A stretch of 64,000 nucleotides of DNA from Thiotrichaceae bacterium (GCA_012960105.1 DUBV01000053.1:1-64000); one strand, 5' to 3'; counted from the stretch's first letter, positions 18,053 to 27,458 are shown. Program-made: numbers and translations. The notes: generated by a model not told the origin, from the letters alone.

Positions 18053-18822
18053 ATTCTAAAAATTTACCCGTTATATTTTTATCGCATGGTTCACCAACAA
18101 TTGCCATTGAACCAGATAATCCCACAGTTAAATTCTGGCAAGAAATTACAAAATCTATTCGCAAACCAAAATTAATACTCATCATGTCAGCTCACTGGGA
18201 AACGGCTGAACCTACTATCACATCTAACCCACAACCAGAAACGATTCATGATTTCCATGGTTTTCCTGAGAGCATGTATACAATCAATTACCCGGCAACT
18301 GGTGCCACAGAGTTCGCAAAAAAATTAGGTGCCGAATTGAATCTAGACATTGATCCTACACGAGGTCTGGATCATGGTTCCTGGGTTCCCTTGCGTAGTA
18401 TGTATCCTGATGCTGATATTCCCATCATACAATTATCAATTTGTCCGTCTAAAACTTTCAAATGGCACCTGGATTTTGGCAAGCAGTTTTCAGAACTATC
18501 TAAACAAAATGTACTTATCATTGCTAGTGGTGGTATCTCTCACAATATCCGCTCACTACGTTGGCATGAACCTGATGCTGTTGAATTATGGACTGAAGAA
18601 TTTCTGGAAGATATCCATCAAAAGTTGATGGCAGAAGATTTTACTAATTTATGCAACCCTGAAAGTCTGGCTCATGGAAAATTAGGAATACCCACACCTG
18701 ATCACTATCTTCCATTCCTGTTTGCAATTGGGGCTGGTCTCGGAAGGAAGAAACAACGATTATTCAACAAGATTAATTATGGAACTCTGGGAATGCAATG
18801 TTATTCATTTGGCCGTGAATAA
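18049..18822 (+). CDS. ygiD: 4,5-DOPA extradiol dioxygenase-like (LigB superfamily)
   Basis: 257 residues. Metal-binding His residues are visible in FLSHGSPTIAIE, SAHWETAEPTI and ASGGISHNIR, with GLDHGSWVPLRSMYP, the standard YgiD/DODA signature. The class III extradiol family opens catechol rings, but YgiD-type enzymes act on DOPA-like substrates and are widespread outside catabolic clusters, so this is not a good candidate for the missing catechol 2,3-dioxygenase. Third gene of the small rightward unit. Confidence 0.85.
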   Translation: MNSKNLPVIFLSHGSPTIAIEPDNPTVKFWQEITKSIRKPKLILIMSAHWETAEPTITSNPQPETIHDFHGFPESMYTINYPATGATEFAKKLGAELNLDIDPTRGLDHGSWVPLRSMYPDADIPIIQLSICPSKTFKWHLDFGKQFSELSKQNVLIIASGGISHNIRSLRWHEPDAVELWTEEFLEDIHQKLMAEDFTNLCNPESLAHGKLGIPTPDHYLPFLFAIGAGLGRKKQRLFNKINYGTLGMQCYSFGRE

Positions 18823-18839
18823 ATTTGGAACTGATAATA

Positions 18840-19391
18840 TCAAACTGCTTGTTTGAGCATGCGTTTCAATGATTTTATATTTTCACTCACTCTTTGCAGC
18901 CAGGGATTAATTACCAGTGCTTGTTCAAATGAAGTCAGTGCAAGTTGCCACTTATCAAGCTTCATGTAACAGAGTCCTCTTCCGGTAATTGCGCCAAAAT
19001 GTCTTGGTTCCAGCTTCAACGTTTCGATAATATCTTCAAGTGATGCCTGATAATTTCCCGCCTGATAATAAACCGTTGCCCGCTTGTTCCACCCTTCCGC
19101 GAAATCCGGTGCTATTTCTATCACCTTATTGAAATCTTTCAGGGCTGCTTGAAAGTCACCACGATTCATTGCAGATTCACCATGACGAAACAATTCGCTA
19201 ACCTCCTGGTTATCGAGTCTGGACCATATATTCCAAATATCTTCAGATATTAATTGAGCCATCCCTCCATTTTTCGTAGTTGTTAATCGAGAAAACAAAC
19301 CATCCAGACGTAAATCATATTGATCAGCTTGAACTACAACTGACATACTCAGAAAAATTGAAATAATAAATATAAGATATAATTTCTTCAT
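18840..19391 (-). CDS. exported tetratricopeptide-repeat protein
   Basis: 183 residues: a signal peptide (LIFIISIFLSMSVVVQA) and about three TPR units from residue ~67 (FRHGESAMNRGDFQAALKDFNKVIEIAPDF, then AEGWNKRATVYYQAGNYQ..., then GRGLCYMKLDKWQLALTSFEQAL...), quoted in parts. TPRs mediate protein contacts; the partner is unknown. It converges with the DODA-like gene with only 17 bases between stops and diverges from the next gene. Confidence 0.75.
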   Translation of the reverse strand: MKKLYLIFIISIFLSMSVVVQADQYDLRLDGLFSRLTTTKNGGMAQLISEDIWNIWSRLDNQEVSELFRHGESAMNRGDFQAALKDFNKVIEIAPDFAEGWNKRATVYYQAGNYQASLEDIIETLKLEPRHFGAITGRGLCYMKLDKWQLALTSFEQALVINPWLQRVSENIKSLKRMLKQAV

Positions 19392-19481
19392 AATACCAAT
19401 ATCGGCTCTATGAACATTCCATTAAATTGCATAATCTAATGCACTACAAAAAAATATTACCTGAATACCATTATAATTAAT

Positions 19482-20159
19482 ATGATTTTCACTAAGCGCA
19501 CATTTAAATTTCTTTCGGAGTTATCAAAAAATAATCAGCGTGATTGGTTCAATGATAACAAACAACGTTATGAAGATGACGTCCGTTCTCCGGCATTGGA
19601 ATTTATCAATGAAATCCAACCAGTACTAAGATCAATATCTCCACACTTTCGTGCTGTTTCCAAAAAATCCGGTGGTTCACTGATGCGTATATATCGTGAC
19701 ATGCGTTTCAGTAAAGACAAAACACCGTATAAAACTAATATTGGTATTCAATTCAGACACGAAGCTGGAAAAGATGTCCATGCACCGGGTTTTTATCTGC
19801 ATATTGATCCGGAATCTGTTTTCTTGATTGCAGGTATGTGGCGACCTGACAACAAGATTTTAAAAGTCCTTCGTGAAATGCTTGCTGATAATCCAAACGC
19901 ATGGAAGGCGGCATTAAATAATAAGGAGTTTAAAAAATATTTTTATCTTACCGGCGAATCGTTAAAACTTCCTCCAAGAGGTTATGACAAAGATCACCCC
20001 CTAATTATAGATTTAAAACGTAAAGACTTTATCGCAAGACATGATCTTATTAGAGAAGACATTTACAAAAATAACTTTGCTGACAAGCTAATCGAAACAT
20101 ACTCCACGTCAACACCCTTCATGAGTTATTTATGTATTGCGTTGAATTTACCTTTTTAA
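19482..20159 (+). CDS. DUF2461 (TIGR02453) family protein
   Basis: 225 residues. FKFLSELSKNNQRDWFNDNKQRYEDDVRSPALEFI, RIYRDMRFSKDKTPYKTNIG and PGFYLHIDPESVFLIAGMWRPD are the conserved blocks of this family, which is widespread and uncharacterised. The protein looks cytosolic and complete. It ends flush against the convergent porin gene, with no room for a terminator. Confidence 0.82.
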   Translation: MIFTKRTFKFLSELSKNNQRDWFNDNKQRYEDDVRSPALEFINEIQPVLRSISPHFRAVSKKSGGSLMRIYRDMRFSKDKTPYKTNIGIQFRHEAGKDVHAPGFYLHIDPESVFLIAGMWRPDNKILKVLREMLADNPNAWKAALNNKEFKKYFYLTGESLKLPPRGYDKDHPLIIDLKRKDFIARHDLIREDIYKNNFADKLIETYSTSTPFMSYLCIALNLPF

Positions 20160-21440
20160 TTAAAATCGTTTCGAGAAATTAATGTCGACTGTATTTTGTG
20201 ATATCTCAGCTTTTGCCTTGCCTAATGGTGTTGATGCATTTATTAGCTCATTTTCAAATGCATGCATATAAGCGAAAGATATTTCCGTGTTAGAACTGGG
20301 ACGATAACTCACGCCGAAAGTTAGGTGATCTTGTGGAACAGCGGGAGTAATAAGATTCATTAATGTTGATTCTCGTGGTATTTGTTTCTCTCCGTGGTTA
20401 TATCCTGTTCGAAATGTCCAAGACTTATTGACTTCATATTTTAATCCCGCCTTAAATGCCCAGATACTACGCCAACCAAAACCGATACTATTACTTCCGC
20501 CAAGGCGTCTATTTGTGTTAATAGTGCCTCCTAACTCCGCTGCAGTAACAATGGGGTTTGAAAGTGCATCAATATCACCATATTGAATCCGGTTAGCATC
20601 CAAGGCCAAATCCAATTTATCGGTTAGATTAAAGGCAATACCAAAACCAAAATTAGAAGGAATATCAAATTCACCGCCATTAGCAAACAAGCCATCATAT
20701 TTCTTAAATTTCGTCATATAAACTTTACTAGCATAGGCTGCACCGAATCTCACTCTAGGGTGGATCTGATACAACCACCCTACTCTAAACCCTAAACCAA
20801 AACTCCAATCACTACCCCTGCTCGTAAGACTACCTGATGCAGATGACAATGGGATAAATGCCTCTAGACCTCGAGAACTGAATTTCTGTGTGGCAATTAA
20901 TGGCGCTATTCCAAATGTATGTTGCTCGTTAATTTTATAAGTTAAACTTGGAGCCAGTATAATTTGACTGAAATCAACCCCAAGTTTTGCACCTGTGGGA
21001 GGAGCAGCACCATTGATACGTCGTGATGATTCTACAATCAGTGCTTTTCCATAACTCGTATTTATTCCACCATTACCATACAAACTCACGCCAAATGTCA
21101 TACGGTCATTTAAGGATTTATTGTAACTAAAGTTTGGAACTAAAAATAAATCACGATTGCTTTTATCACTAACAACCTGAGAACATGCCCCAACACCTCG
21201 ACAGTCTATTTCTGCTTCACGCGGCGTGTTAATAAATCGCATTCCTGCATCCCAACCCGGTTCGACAAAAGCCATTCCTGCTGGATTAGTTGCTGCAGCT
21301 AAACCATCGTGAGGATGAGCTATGGATGCACCGCCCATTGCTATAGACTTGGAACCATAACCGATTGCAAAATAGCCATTTGTTGCCATGCAATTTATGC
21401 TATTGAATATTAAAAAGACCAGGGTGATTATTCTTAACAT
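20160..21440 (-). CDS. FadL/TodX-family outer-membrane hydrocarbon channel
   Basis: About 426 residues. After a signal peptide (LRIITLVFLIFNSINCMA) the mature N-terminus NGYFAIGYGSKSIAMGGASIA...AAATNPAGMAF is the FadL/OMPP1 hallmark: the N-terminal hatch with the NPAG motif. Alternating beta strands follow, ending in an aromatic residue (KRF) as outer-membrane barrels do. It probably lets hydrophobic aromatics cross the outer membrane. ATG 21440 with GGAAAA upstream is preferred over one at 21473 that overlaps trpB. Last gene of the naphthalene-dioxygenase operon. Confidence 0.88.
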   Translation of the reverse strand: MLRIITLVFLIFNSINCMATNGYFAIGYGSKSIAMGGASIAHPHDGLAAATNPAGMAFVEPGWDAGMRFINTPREAEIDCRGVGACSQVVSDKSNRDLFLVPNFSYNKSLNDRMTFGVSLYGNGGINTSYGKALIVESSRRINGAAPPTGAKLGVDFSQIILAPSLTYKINEQHTFGIAPLIATQKFSSRGLEAFIPLSSASGSLTSRGSDWSFGLGFRVGWLYQIHPRVRFGAAYASKVYMTKFKKYDGLFANGGEFDIPSNFGFGIAFNLTDKLDLALDANRIQYGDIDALSNPIVTAAELGGTINTNRRLGGSNSIGFGWRSIWAFKAGLKYEVNKSWTFRTGYNHGEKQIPRESTLMNLITPAVPQDHLTFGVSYRPSSNTEISFAYMHAFENELINASTPLGKAKAEISQNTVDINFSKRF

Positions 21441-21469
21441 ATGCAATTTTCCAATTTTAATATTTATTA

Positions 21470-22669
21470 TCACAAATTTAATTTATCAGCGATGAAATCT
21501 GCATCCTTATCACCACGACCGGAAAGATTAACCAAAATGGATTCATCAGCGGACATATTTTTTGCTTCTTGCATTGCGTAGGCAACGGCATGAGCACTTT
21601 CCAATGCAGGAATAATCCCTTCTGTCCTGGAAAGCGTCATGAAAGCATCGACACAGGCATCATCATCGACAGAGGTATATTCAACTCTGCCTAAATCTTT
21701 TAATAAACAATGTTGCGGGCCTACACCTGGATAATCCAAACCTGACGCGATGGAGTAAACAGGCAATGGGTTACCATCATCATCTTCCAGATTGTAGCAC
21801 TTGTATCCATGTAAGCCGCCTTTCTTGCCTTTTGTCATGGTTGCAGCATGCTCTTCAGTATCCAGTCCCTTACCTGCTGGTTCAACTCCTACAATTCTGA
21901 CAGAGTCATCATCAAGAAATGCGGTAAATAATCCTATCGCATTAGATCCACCACCAATACAAGCAGTGATGACATCCGGTAATTTACCCTGCGCATCCAG
22001 AAATTGTTGTCTGGCTTCTGTGCCGACAATAGTTTGAAAATCACGCACCATCATCGGGAAGGGATGTGGTCCAACGACAGATCCAATAGCATATAAATAA
22101 TTGACCGGATCTTTAACGTATTCCTCAAAAGCACTATCAACTGCATCTTTAAGTGTTTTCGTTCCTCTTGAGACCGAGACAATATCGCAACCAAGAATTT
22201 TCATTTTAGTCACATTGGGATGTTCTTTTTCTATATCAATTTCGCCCATGTGTATTTCACATTTAATATCTACTAGCGCACACGCAGTTGCCAGTGCGAC
22301 ACCGTGTTGACCGGCACCAGTTTCAGCCAGCACTTTGGTTTTACCCATGTGTTTTGCCAGCAAAGCTTCACCCAGGCAATGATTGATTTTATGTGCGCCT
22401 GTATGATTTAAATCTTCTCTTTTTAAGAAAATTTTTGCCCCACCCTGTTTTGCAGTTAACCGTTTTGCAAAGAAGATTGGACTAGGTCTGCCTACGTAAT
22501 GTTTGTATAAGTCATTTAGTTCATTTTTGAAGGCATCTGTTTGACTGATCTCAAGATAAGCATCCTTGATTTCGTTCATAATGGATGCGAGTTCTGGCGG
22601 GATAATTTGACCACCGTATTCTCCGAAAAAGCCATTTTCATCCGGCATCTTTCTTTCGTTATATTTCAT
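21470..22669 (-). CDS. trpB: tryptophan synthase beta chain (orphan)
   Basis: About 399 residues. [27 protein letters not shown] (Lys binds PLP), [17 protein letters not shown] and [10 protein letters not shown] are diagnostic. It condenses indole and serine to tryptophan. There is no trpA or other trp gene nearby: it lies between a GFA protein and a FadL-like channel in an operon headed by a naphthalene dioxygenase, an enzyme class known to oxidise indole. The YGG...E...K residues look intact. The start is uncertain among 22690, 22669 and 22648; 22690 overlaps the upstream gene. Confidence 0.9.
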   Translation of the reverse strand: MKYNERKMPDENGFFGEYGGQIIPPELASIMNEIKDAYLEISQTDAFKNELNDLYKHYVGRPSPIFFAKRLTAKQGGAKIFLKREDLNHTGAHKINHCLGEALLAKHMGKTKVLAETGAGQHGVALATACALVDIKCEIHMGEIDIEKEHPNVTKMKILGCDIVSVSRGTKTLKDAVDSAFEEYVKDPVNYLYAIGSVVGPHPFPMMVRDFQTIVGTEARQQFLDAQGKLPDVITACIGGGSNAIGLFTAFLDDDSVRIVGVEPAGKGLDTEEHAATMTKGKKGGLHGYKCYNLEDDDGNPLPVYSIASGLDYPGVGPQHCLLKDLGRVEYTSVDDDACVDAFMTLSRTEGIIPALESAHAVAYAMQEAKNMSADESILVNLSGRGDKDADFIADKLNL

Positions 22670-23135
22670 TATTGTTTGTCTCATTATCAAGATTGGAATT
22701 TTTTAAATGTTGATGATACTCATCGATGGACCATTTCGGGTATCCACTGAATTTCTTTCCGGGAATATCCGGTTTGAACCAGGGTACTTGATCATCGAGA
22801 AATATCTGTTGGTATTCTGGCGGCTTTGGTAATGCTGTATCAATACTTGCTGCGTTTGGCCAAATGCCATCGGGCCATCGATGATCAGTAATATAAAGTG
22901 GTGAGCCACATTTGGAACAAAAGTGTCGTTCACAATCTTTTGCGCTATATGTTTTTATATAATCCTTTCCGTTAATAATTTTTAGATTATCCAGATCACC
23001 CTTAATATTTACCCCAAAGGGTGCACCATTGGTTTTTCTACAAATACTGCAATAGCAAATCATATAAGGATAATATAGATCTGTTTCCAGTTCATACCGG
23101 ATTTTTTGACATTGACAGGAAGCTTTCAACAGCAT
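22659..23135 (-). CDS. GFA-family (CENP-V/GFA) zinc protein
   Basis: 158 residues. Zinc-binding cysteines appear as [24 protein letters not shown] and [10 protein letters not shown], the GFA fold first described in glutathione-dependent formaldehyde-activating enzyme. Most relatives have no proven formaldehyde activity. It lies between the lipoprotein-like gene and trpB on the same strand and overlaps the earliest trpB start. A second GFA gene occurs at 44576. Confidence 0.8.
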   Translation of the reverse strand: MLLKASCQCQKIRYELETDLYYPYMICYCSICRKTNGAPFGVNIKGDLDNLKIINGKDYIKTYSAKDCERHFCSKCGSPLYITDHRWPDGIWPNAASIDTALPKPPEYQQIFLDDQVPWFKPDIPGKKFSGYPKWSIDEYHQHLKNSNLDNETNNNEI

Positions 23136-23156
23136 TGATTAATCTTCTTCCCAGCT

Positions 23157-23606
23157 CTAATTACTGGAAATAACAAGATTGTTAAACCACTTATTTTTAT
23201 CTTTTTCATTCACCAGTCTTTGTCTATCAATAGTCCAATATCCATTTATCTTAATTAGAATATATATTTCATATTCATCAGCGCCGGATTTATTTAAAAA
23301 CTTGTCGCGAGAGCTGAGGATGTTTGGAACAGATGCTTTATCTCCTTCTATCATAGCTTCATAGACTTTGTAGCCGTTGACTTTAACCTCGGCATATTTA
23401 TATATTTGTTTTTGTTCTACTGACCAATTAAATGCATCAGCCCCACGCGTCATCTCATCAGTTAAATATAAATGTGCTTCAGGAAAATCATAATTTTTTA
23501 TTGCGCGAAGATAATGAGCAACAACTTGTTCAGGTGTGTCCGGATAGGAATCCCCTCCACCCATCAGCAATGGAAGGATAATGAGCAACCATAATCTTAA
23601 TTTCAT
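23157..23606 (-). CDS. small exported hypothetical protein
   Basis: 149 residues. The N-terminus (KLRLWLLIILPLLMGGGDS) is a signal peptide without a lipobox Cys. The mature domain (TPEQVVAHYLRAIKNYDFPEAHLYLTD, quoted in part, through YWTIDRQRLV) has the look of a DUF4878/NTF2-like fold, often found in periplasmic proteins. Its role in the dioxygenase operon is unknown; it begins 24 bases after the beta-subunit gene. Confidence 0.55.
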   Translation of the reverse strand: MKLRLWLLIILPLLMGGGDSYPDTPEQVVAHYLRAIKNYDFPEAHLYLTDEMTRGADAFNWSVEQKQIYKYAEVKVNGYKVYEAMIEGDKASVPNILSSRDKFLNKSGADEYEIYILIKINGYWTIDRQRLVNEKDKNKWFNNLVISSN

Positions 23607-23630
23607 ATCACGTGCACCTACATTATAATG

Positions 23631-24176
23631 TTATAACAAAACCAACATATTGCGACCTTGTACAGAACGCTCTGGATAATCAATATTTCGTTCCAGCAAG
23701 GTTAATCTTTTAGAAGCATCTCTATGCAAGACGTCTTCCCGTGTATAAAAAAAGTGATCCACCTCGTAAGCGCGCCGGGCTCTTGAGACAAAACAATTAC
23801 TTCTTGCATAAATTTTATCTTCGTCGTCAGTATAAAAGGCTTCAATATTTGAAATCATCCGGCAGTATTTCTCAGGTGGGTCGACACGCCAATGTTGTGG
23901 GTCATAAAACTGATTTACCCGCACACCAAGCTGTTGATAATTATCACAGTACAAATACACCTTATCTTCGTGTTTATATCTTCGTTCTTTTCTACTCCGA
24001 AGTTGAGTCGTTGTAACGACATAACTGATGTCTGGAGATACCATTTCTTCATGCCACTCACGCAATTTTTCCGTGTCGAGTAATCTGGCTTCACGATGCA
24101 AAAAACGTTCGACTTCCTTGAGAACATCATCACAAACATATGCTTCGTAATTTTTTTTGTCTTGTTCACTCCCCAT
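23631..24176 (-). CDS. nahAd: naphthalene dioxygenase-type beta subunit
   Basis: 181 residues. FLHREARLLDTEKLREWHEEMV, DISYVVTTTQLRSR and the C-terminal LLERNIDYPERSVQGRNMLVLL block are typical of ring-hydroxylating dioxygenase small subunits of the naphthalene group (about 194 residues in Pseudomonas). It has no cofactor and holds the alpha3beta3 hexamer together. It follows the alpha gene by 48 bases. Confidence 0.9.
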   Translation of the reverse strand: MGSEQDKKNYEAYVCDDVLKEVERFLHREARLLDTEKLREWHEEMVSPDISYVVTTTQLRSRKERRYKHEDKVYLYCDNYQQLGVRVNQFYDPQHWRVDPPEKYCRMISNIEAFYTDDEDKIYARSNCFVSRARRAYEVDHFFYTREDVLHRDASKRLTLLERNIDYPERSVQGRNMLVLL

Positions 24177-24224
24177 TATTTTTTGTTCCTTTACTATTTA
24201 TATTAAAGCTTGATAAATAATACG

Positions 24225-25577
24225 TTATTTATTACCAGTGAGATCAGTGATCCAGTTACTACTACGATCATTCACTTCCTGCCAACTATCGGAATTAATC
24301 AAGTCGTTATAAAAACGATAATAACCACGGTAAGATGTTTCACCAATAGCCGACTCACCGATCACACCCGGGTAATCCGGATCCTGATAATCACCACCGA
24401 GACCCATTTGTGAATTTAGTTTAAGTTTGCGTGTTACTGTGCCTGATGCCATATGGGTTTCCGATTCCATATTGTCATTGTCTTCAGATTCCCAGTAACC
24501 TGCTATGCCAAATGTTCGTTGCACAGATTTTGATATTTTATCTTTTAATTCCGCAGGCATGTCTTTTTCAACCATAGCCCAGGTAAAGACCTCTGTTTTT
24601 GTCGGGCTATGAGGTTGCCAAACCTTGAATACTGCAGAGCCGGTAAGAAAACTATTGTTAGGAAATATCGTCCCATTTAAATGAGACTTATATAGACGGC
24701 CTCTTTTTTCTCCCAGTTTTTTCTCTATTTCAGCATGTTTAGCCATTCCCCATGCCATCATTTCTTCAATCATCTCGGCACCATGAACACCGGCATATGC
24801 ATCAAATAAGACACCAAGGCCGTGTCCATTTTTAGTCGTGATCTGAAGCCCCGCCCCTTCGGGTGGTAATTGAGTATTCCCAGCCAATGGCGCAAAGACT
24901 GATTGTCCCGATCTCAATGCTGATGTGTGCGTCCAACCGACATGATAAGCATCACCGACAAAATTCTCAGAAGGGACTTTCCAGTTTGCATGAATAAAAC
25001 AACGAGCTGGAGGACCAATCAATTCCATGCCGCCACTTTCCTCCATCCAGATATCTAAATACCATGCGAAATCTCCAAGATACTTTTTAAAATCCGGGGC
25101 ATCAGCATCAAGGCAGCCATAAACGAAGCCATGATAACTTTCGATACAGGGTACTTCGTAGAGACCGTGACTACATTTATCCAGACGATTTTTATAAACA
25201 GCTTCTTCAAATGGCACAGATTGAAGCGAGCCGTCCGCACCATAACTCCAGCCATGATAATTACAGACAAAGCCGCGGGTATTCCCTGCTTCTGTCGCGC
25301 AGATGCGTGCGCCACGATGTCGACAAACATTAAGGAATGCTTTGATTGAATTATCTTTCTGACGAACGACGATCACTTCATCAAGACCCATTCGTGTTGT
25401 AACGTAATCACCGTAATCAGGAATAGCGCATTCGTGTGTTAAAAAAAGCCAACAACGCCCAAATACTCTCTCCATCTCCGACTCAAATATTTCCTTATCG
25501 TTATGTATAAGGTGGCTTTGATATCCTTTTTTGATATCTATAATTTCATTCTCCTTGCTGGTTTGATTATCCTCCAT
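24225..25577 (-). CDS. nahAc: naphthalene 1,2-dioxygenase-type alpha subunit
   Basis: 450 residues, aligning through its length with NahAc. Rieske ligands are Cys85/His87 and Cys105/His108. Mononuclear iron ligands are His212, His217 and Asp366, with bridging Asp209. Phe356 corresponds to Phe352 of the Pseudomonas enzyme, which sets regio- and stereoselectivity. It adds O2 to a fused aromatic to give a cis-dihydrodiol. No ferredoxin or reductase gene accompanies it, so electrons must come from carriers encoded elsewhere, perhaps the Rieske ferredoxin at 50014. First gene of a six-gene leftward operon. Confidence 0.94.
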   Translation of the reverse strand: MEDNQTSKENEIIDIKKGYQSHLIHNDKEIFESEMERVFGRCWLFLTHECAIPDYGDYVTTRMGLDEVIVVRQKDNSIKAFLNVCRHRGARICATEAGNTRGFVCNYHGWSYGADGSLQSVPFEEAVYKNRLDKCSHGLYEVPCIESYHGFVYGCLDADAPDFKKYLGDFAWYLDIWMEESGGMELIGPPARCFIHANWKVPSENFVGDAYHVGWTHTSALRSGQSVFAPLAGNTQLPPEGAGLQITTKNGHGLGVLFDAYAGVHGAEMIEEMMAWGMAKHAEIEKKLGEKRGRLYKSHLNGTIFPNNSFLTGSAVFKVWQPHSPTKTEVFTWAMVEKDMPAELKDKISKSVQRTFGIAGYWESEDNDNMESETHMASGTVTRKLKLNSQMGLGGDYQDPDYPGVIGESAIGETSYRGYYRFYNDLINSDSWQEVNDRSSNWITDLTGNK

Positions 25578-25633
25578 TCCTAATCCTCTGTAGTATTCTG
25601 TATTTAATCGGATAGCCTTATTACCAATGAGTT

Positions 25634-25662
25634 TACATTAATTTTTGCGCAAAATTAATGTA
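25634..25662. promoter_or_regulatory. 12-bp-arm inverted repeat, likely operator of the nah operon
   Basis: Arms TACATTAATTTT (25634-25645) and AAAATTAATGTA (25651-25662) are perfect complements around TGCGC. It lies 57-85 bases upstream of the naphthalene dioxygenase start, the position of a promoter-proximal operator. A dimeric repressor or LysR/TetR-type regulator could bind; no regulator gene is adjacent. Confidence 0.5.
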
Positions 25663-25710
25663 TTTAAGATGTTACTTCTATATGATATTGAGCATTATGA
25701 AACAATATTC

Positions 25711-25932
25711 GTGATGTTATTTCATTGCTGTCCCGTTAACATAACAGTTGATTTCTTAAACAATTGTTATTCAAAGTAAAGCAAAGATGTTAAGGACAAT
25801 AAACATAACATCACAACGTCATACCCGCGCAGGCGGGTATCCAGTAAGTCATTGATTAGCATGATGGCATAATCTACTGGGTTCCCGCCTGCGCGGGAAC
25901 GACGGGTTAACGGGACAGCAGTGATGTTATTT
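25711..25932. mobile_element. MITE-like element with terminal inverted repeats
   Basis: Fifteen-base inverted ends TGCTGTCCCGTTAAC (25726-25740) and its exact complement (25906-25920) bound about 195 bases with no gene. Outside them GTGATGTTATTT occurs at 25711-25722 and 25921-25932, resembling a target duplication, although three extra bases separate the left copy. Inside, GTCATACCCGCGCAGGCGGG (from 25819) and an inverted counterpart near 25881-25902 form the dRS3-like core GTCATnCCCGCGnAGGCGGGnATCCAG known from dispersed repeats in many proteobacteria. It separates the divergent nah operon and dihydrodiol dehydrogenase. Confidence 0.6.
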
Positions 25933-25970
25933 ATATATTAATTTCAATGAGTTAAACAGAGGGCATATTA

Positions 25971-26768
25971 ATGGGCTGGTTAAAGGATCAAGTGGTTTTA
26001 ATCACAGGTGGTGCTTCAGGTATTGGTTTGGCAGTCGTTGAACGTTTCGTAGCTGAAGGGGCAAAGGTCGGCGTTATGGACAGGACGGCAGATGCCGTTA
26101 AATCCATTGAAAAAAAACTGGGCGACAAGGTTGTTGGTGTTAGCGGAGATGTGAGATCACTGGCAGATAATGAAGCTGCCGTTAAAAAAACGGTAGAGGC
26201 ATTTGGAAAACTTGATGTCTTTATTGGTAACGCGGGTATATGGGATTATATGGTGCCATTGATGGAGCAAGAACATGACAACCTTGAGTCCATTTGTGAT
26301 GAAATATTTTCCATCAATGTTAAAGGCTGTTTATTGGGTGCGCGTGCAGCCATGGATGAACTCAAAAAAACCAATGGCAGTTTGATCTTTACTGTGTCGA
26401 GTTCTGGATTCTATACAGGCGGCGGCGGCCCCATCTATGTCGCATCAAAACATGCGGTGGTCGGTATGATTAAACAGTTGGCATACGAAATGGCACCTGA
26501 TGTTCGGGTCAATGGTGTTGCACCCGGCGGCACTATAACGAACCTTGGCGGAAGCGCTTCGGCTGGTCATGGAGACTCAAAGTTATCGGATATTCCGGAT
26601 GTTGATAAGCTCATTGAAGGTATGACACCAATGGGATTTGCCTCTGTACCTGAAGACCATACCGGGCTTTATACTCTATTGGCATCAAGAGAGAACTCAA
26701 GATATCTGACCGGGACTATTATTAATAGTGATGGAGGAATTGGTTTTGGTAAGCGCCCTGGGCAATAA
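25971..26768 (+). CDS. cis-dihydrodiol dehydrogenase (BphB/NahB-type SDR)
   Basis: 265 residues. SDR marks: GGASGIGLAV (NAD binding), GNAGIWDY (the NAGIWD block is typical of biphenyl and naphthalene dihydrodiol dehydrogenases), catalytic Ser in FTVSSSGFYTGGGG, and YVASKHA with Tyr/Lys. It rearomatises cis-dihydrodiols to catechols using NAD+. It is the only candidate dihydrodiol dehydrogenase for the three dioxygenase systems that would need one. Divergent from the nah operon, across the MITE-like element. Confidence 0.9.
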   Translation: MGWLKDQVVLITGGASGIGLAVVERFVAEGAKVGVMDRTADAVKSIEKKLGDKVVGVSGDVRSLADNEAAVKKTVEAFGKLDVFIGNAGIWDYMVPLMEQEHDNLESICDEIFSINVKGCLLGARAAMDELKKTNGSLIFTVSSSGFYTGGGGPIYVASKHAVVGMIKQLAYEMAPDVRVNGVAPGGTITNLGGSASAGHGDSKLSDIPDVDKLIEGMTPMGFASVPEDHTGLYTLLASRENSRYLTGTIINSDGGIGFGKRPGQ

Positions 26769-26797
26769 CCAGACTGTAGTTAGTTAGACTTCCAGTT

Positions 26798-27424
26798 ATG
26801 CCATTATCAATTATTGGTGCCGGTTTTGGTCGTACTGGTACCCTTTCGTTAAAACATGCCCTGGAACAGTTGGGATATGCCCCTTGTTATCATATGCATG
26901 AAGTATCAAAGAAACCTGAGCACATAGCGCTATGGCAAGCATTAACAAATGGTGAAAAAATAAATTGGGATAAGCTGTTCGATACATATCAAGCCGCTGT
27001 CGATTGGCCAGTCGCATCTTTCTGGCAACAACTAGCAAAGAATTATCCGCAAGCGAAAATCATACTGACAATCAGAGATGTGGATGAATGGTATGAAAGC
27101 ATACACAACACAATTTATTATGTCCTCTCGCAGCCCGTTAGCAAAGATAATCCAATAAAACGAGAACAGGGACTTATGACCAGACAGTTAATTCTTGAAA
27201 ATACGTTTCATGGAAACCTAGGTAATAAGGAAAAGGCGATTCAAATATATGAACAGCATAATGAGAAAGTAAGACAAACGATTCCAGCAGATAGACTCCT
27301 GGTTTACAATGTCACAGAAGGATGGGAGCCATTATGTCACTTCCTTGACTGTTCTATGCCTGATAAAGCATTCCCAAACACCAACAGTACCGCAGATTTC
27401 AAAAACAATTTAAAAACAAAATAA
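26798..27424 (+). CDS. sulfotransferase-family protein
   Basis: 208 residues. The N-terminal IIGAGFGRTGTLSLKHALEQLG is the phosphosulfate-binding loop of the Sulfotransferase_4 group, and KIILTIRDVDEWYESI is the second conserved block. Family members may transfer sulfate from PAPS, but bacterial members are largely untested. It follows the dihydrodiol dehydrogenase by 29 bases, so sulfation of a hydroxylated aromatic is conceivable; that is inference from position. Confidence 0.75.
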   Translation: MPLSIIGAGFGRTGTLSLKHALEQLGYAPCYHMHEVSKKPEHIALWQALTNGEKINWDKLFDTYQAAVDWPVASFWQQLAKNYPQAKIILTIRDVDEWYESIHNTIYYVLSQPVSKDNPIKREQGLMTRQLILENTFHGNLGNKEKAIQIYEQHNEKVRQTIPADRLLVYNVTEGWEPLCHFLDCSMPDKAFPNTNSTADFKNNLKTK

Positions 27425-27458
27425 ACGATAAACAAAAGACCGTTATTATTTATGACTC

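Noticed and set aside
18049-18822. DODA-like extradiol enzyme as the missing catechol 2,3-dioxygenase
   Set aside because: Signature motifs are those of YgiD-type DOPA dioxygenases, common in bacteria without aromatic catabolism, and it is not in a catabolic operon.
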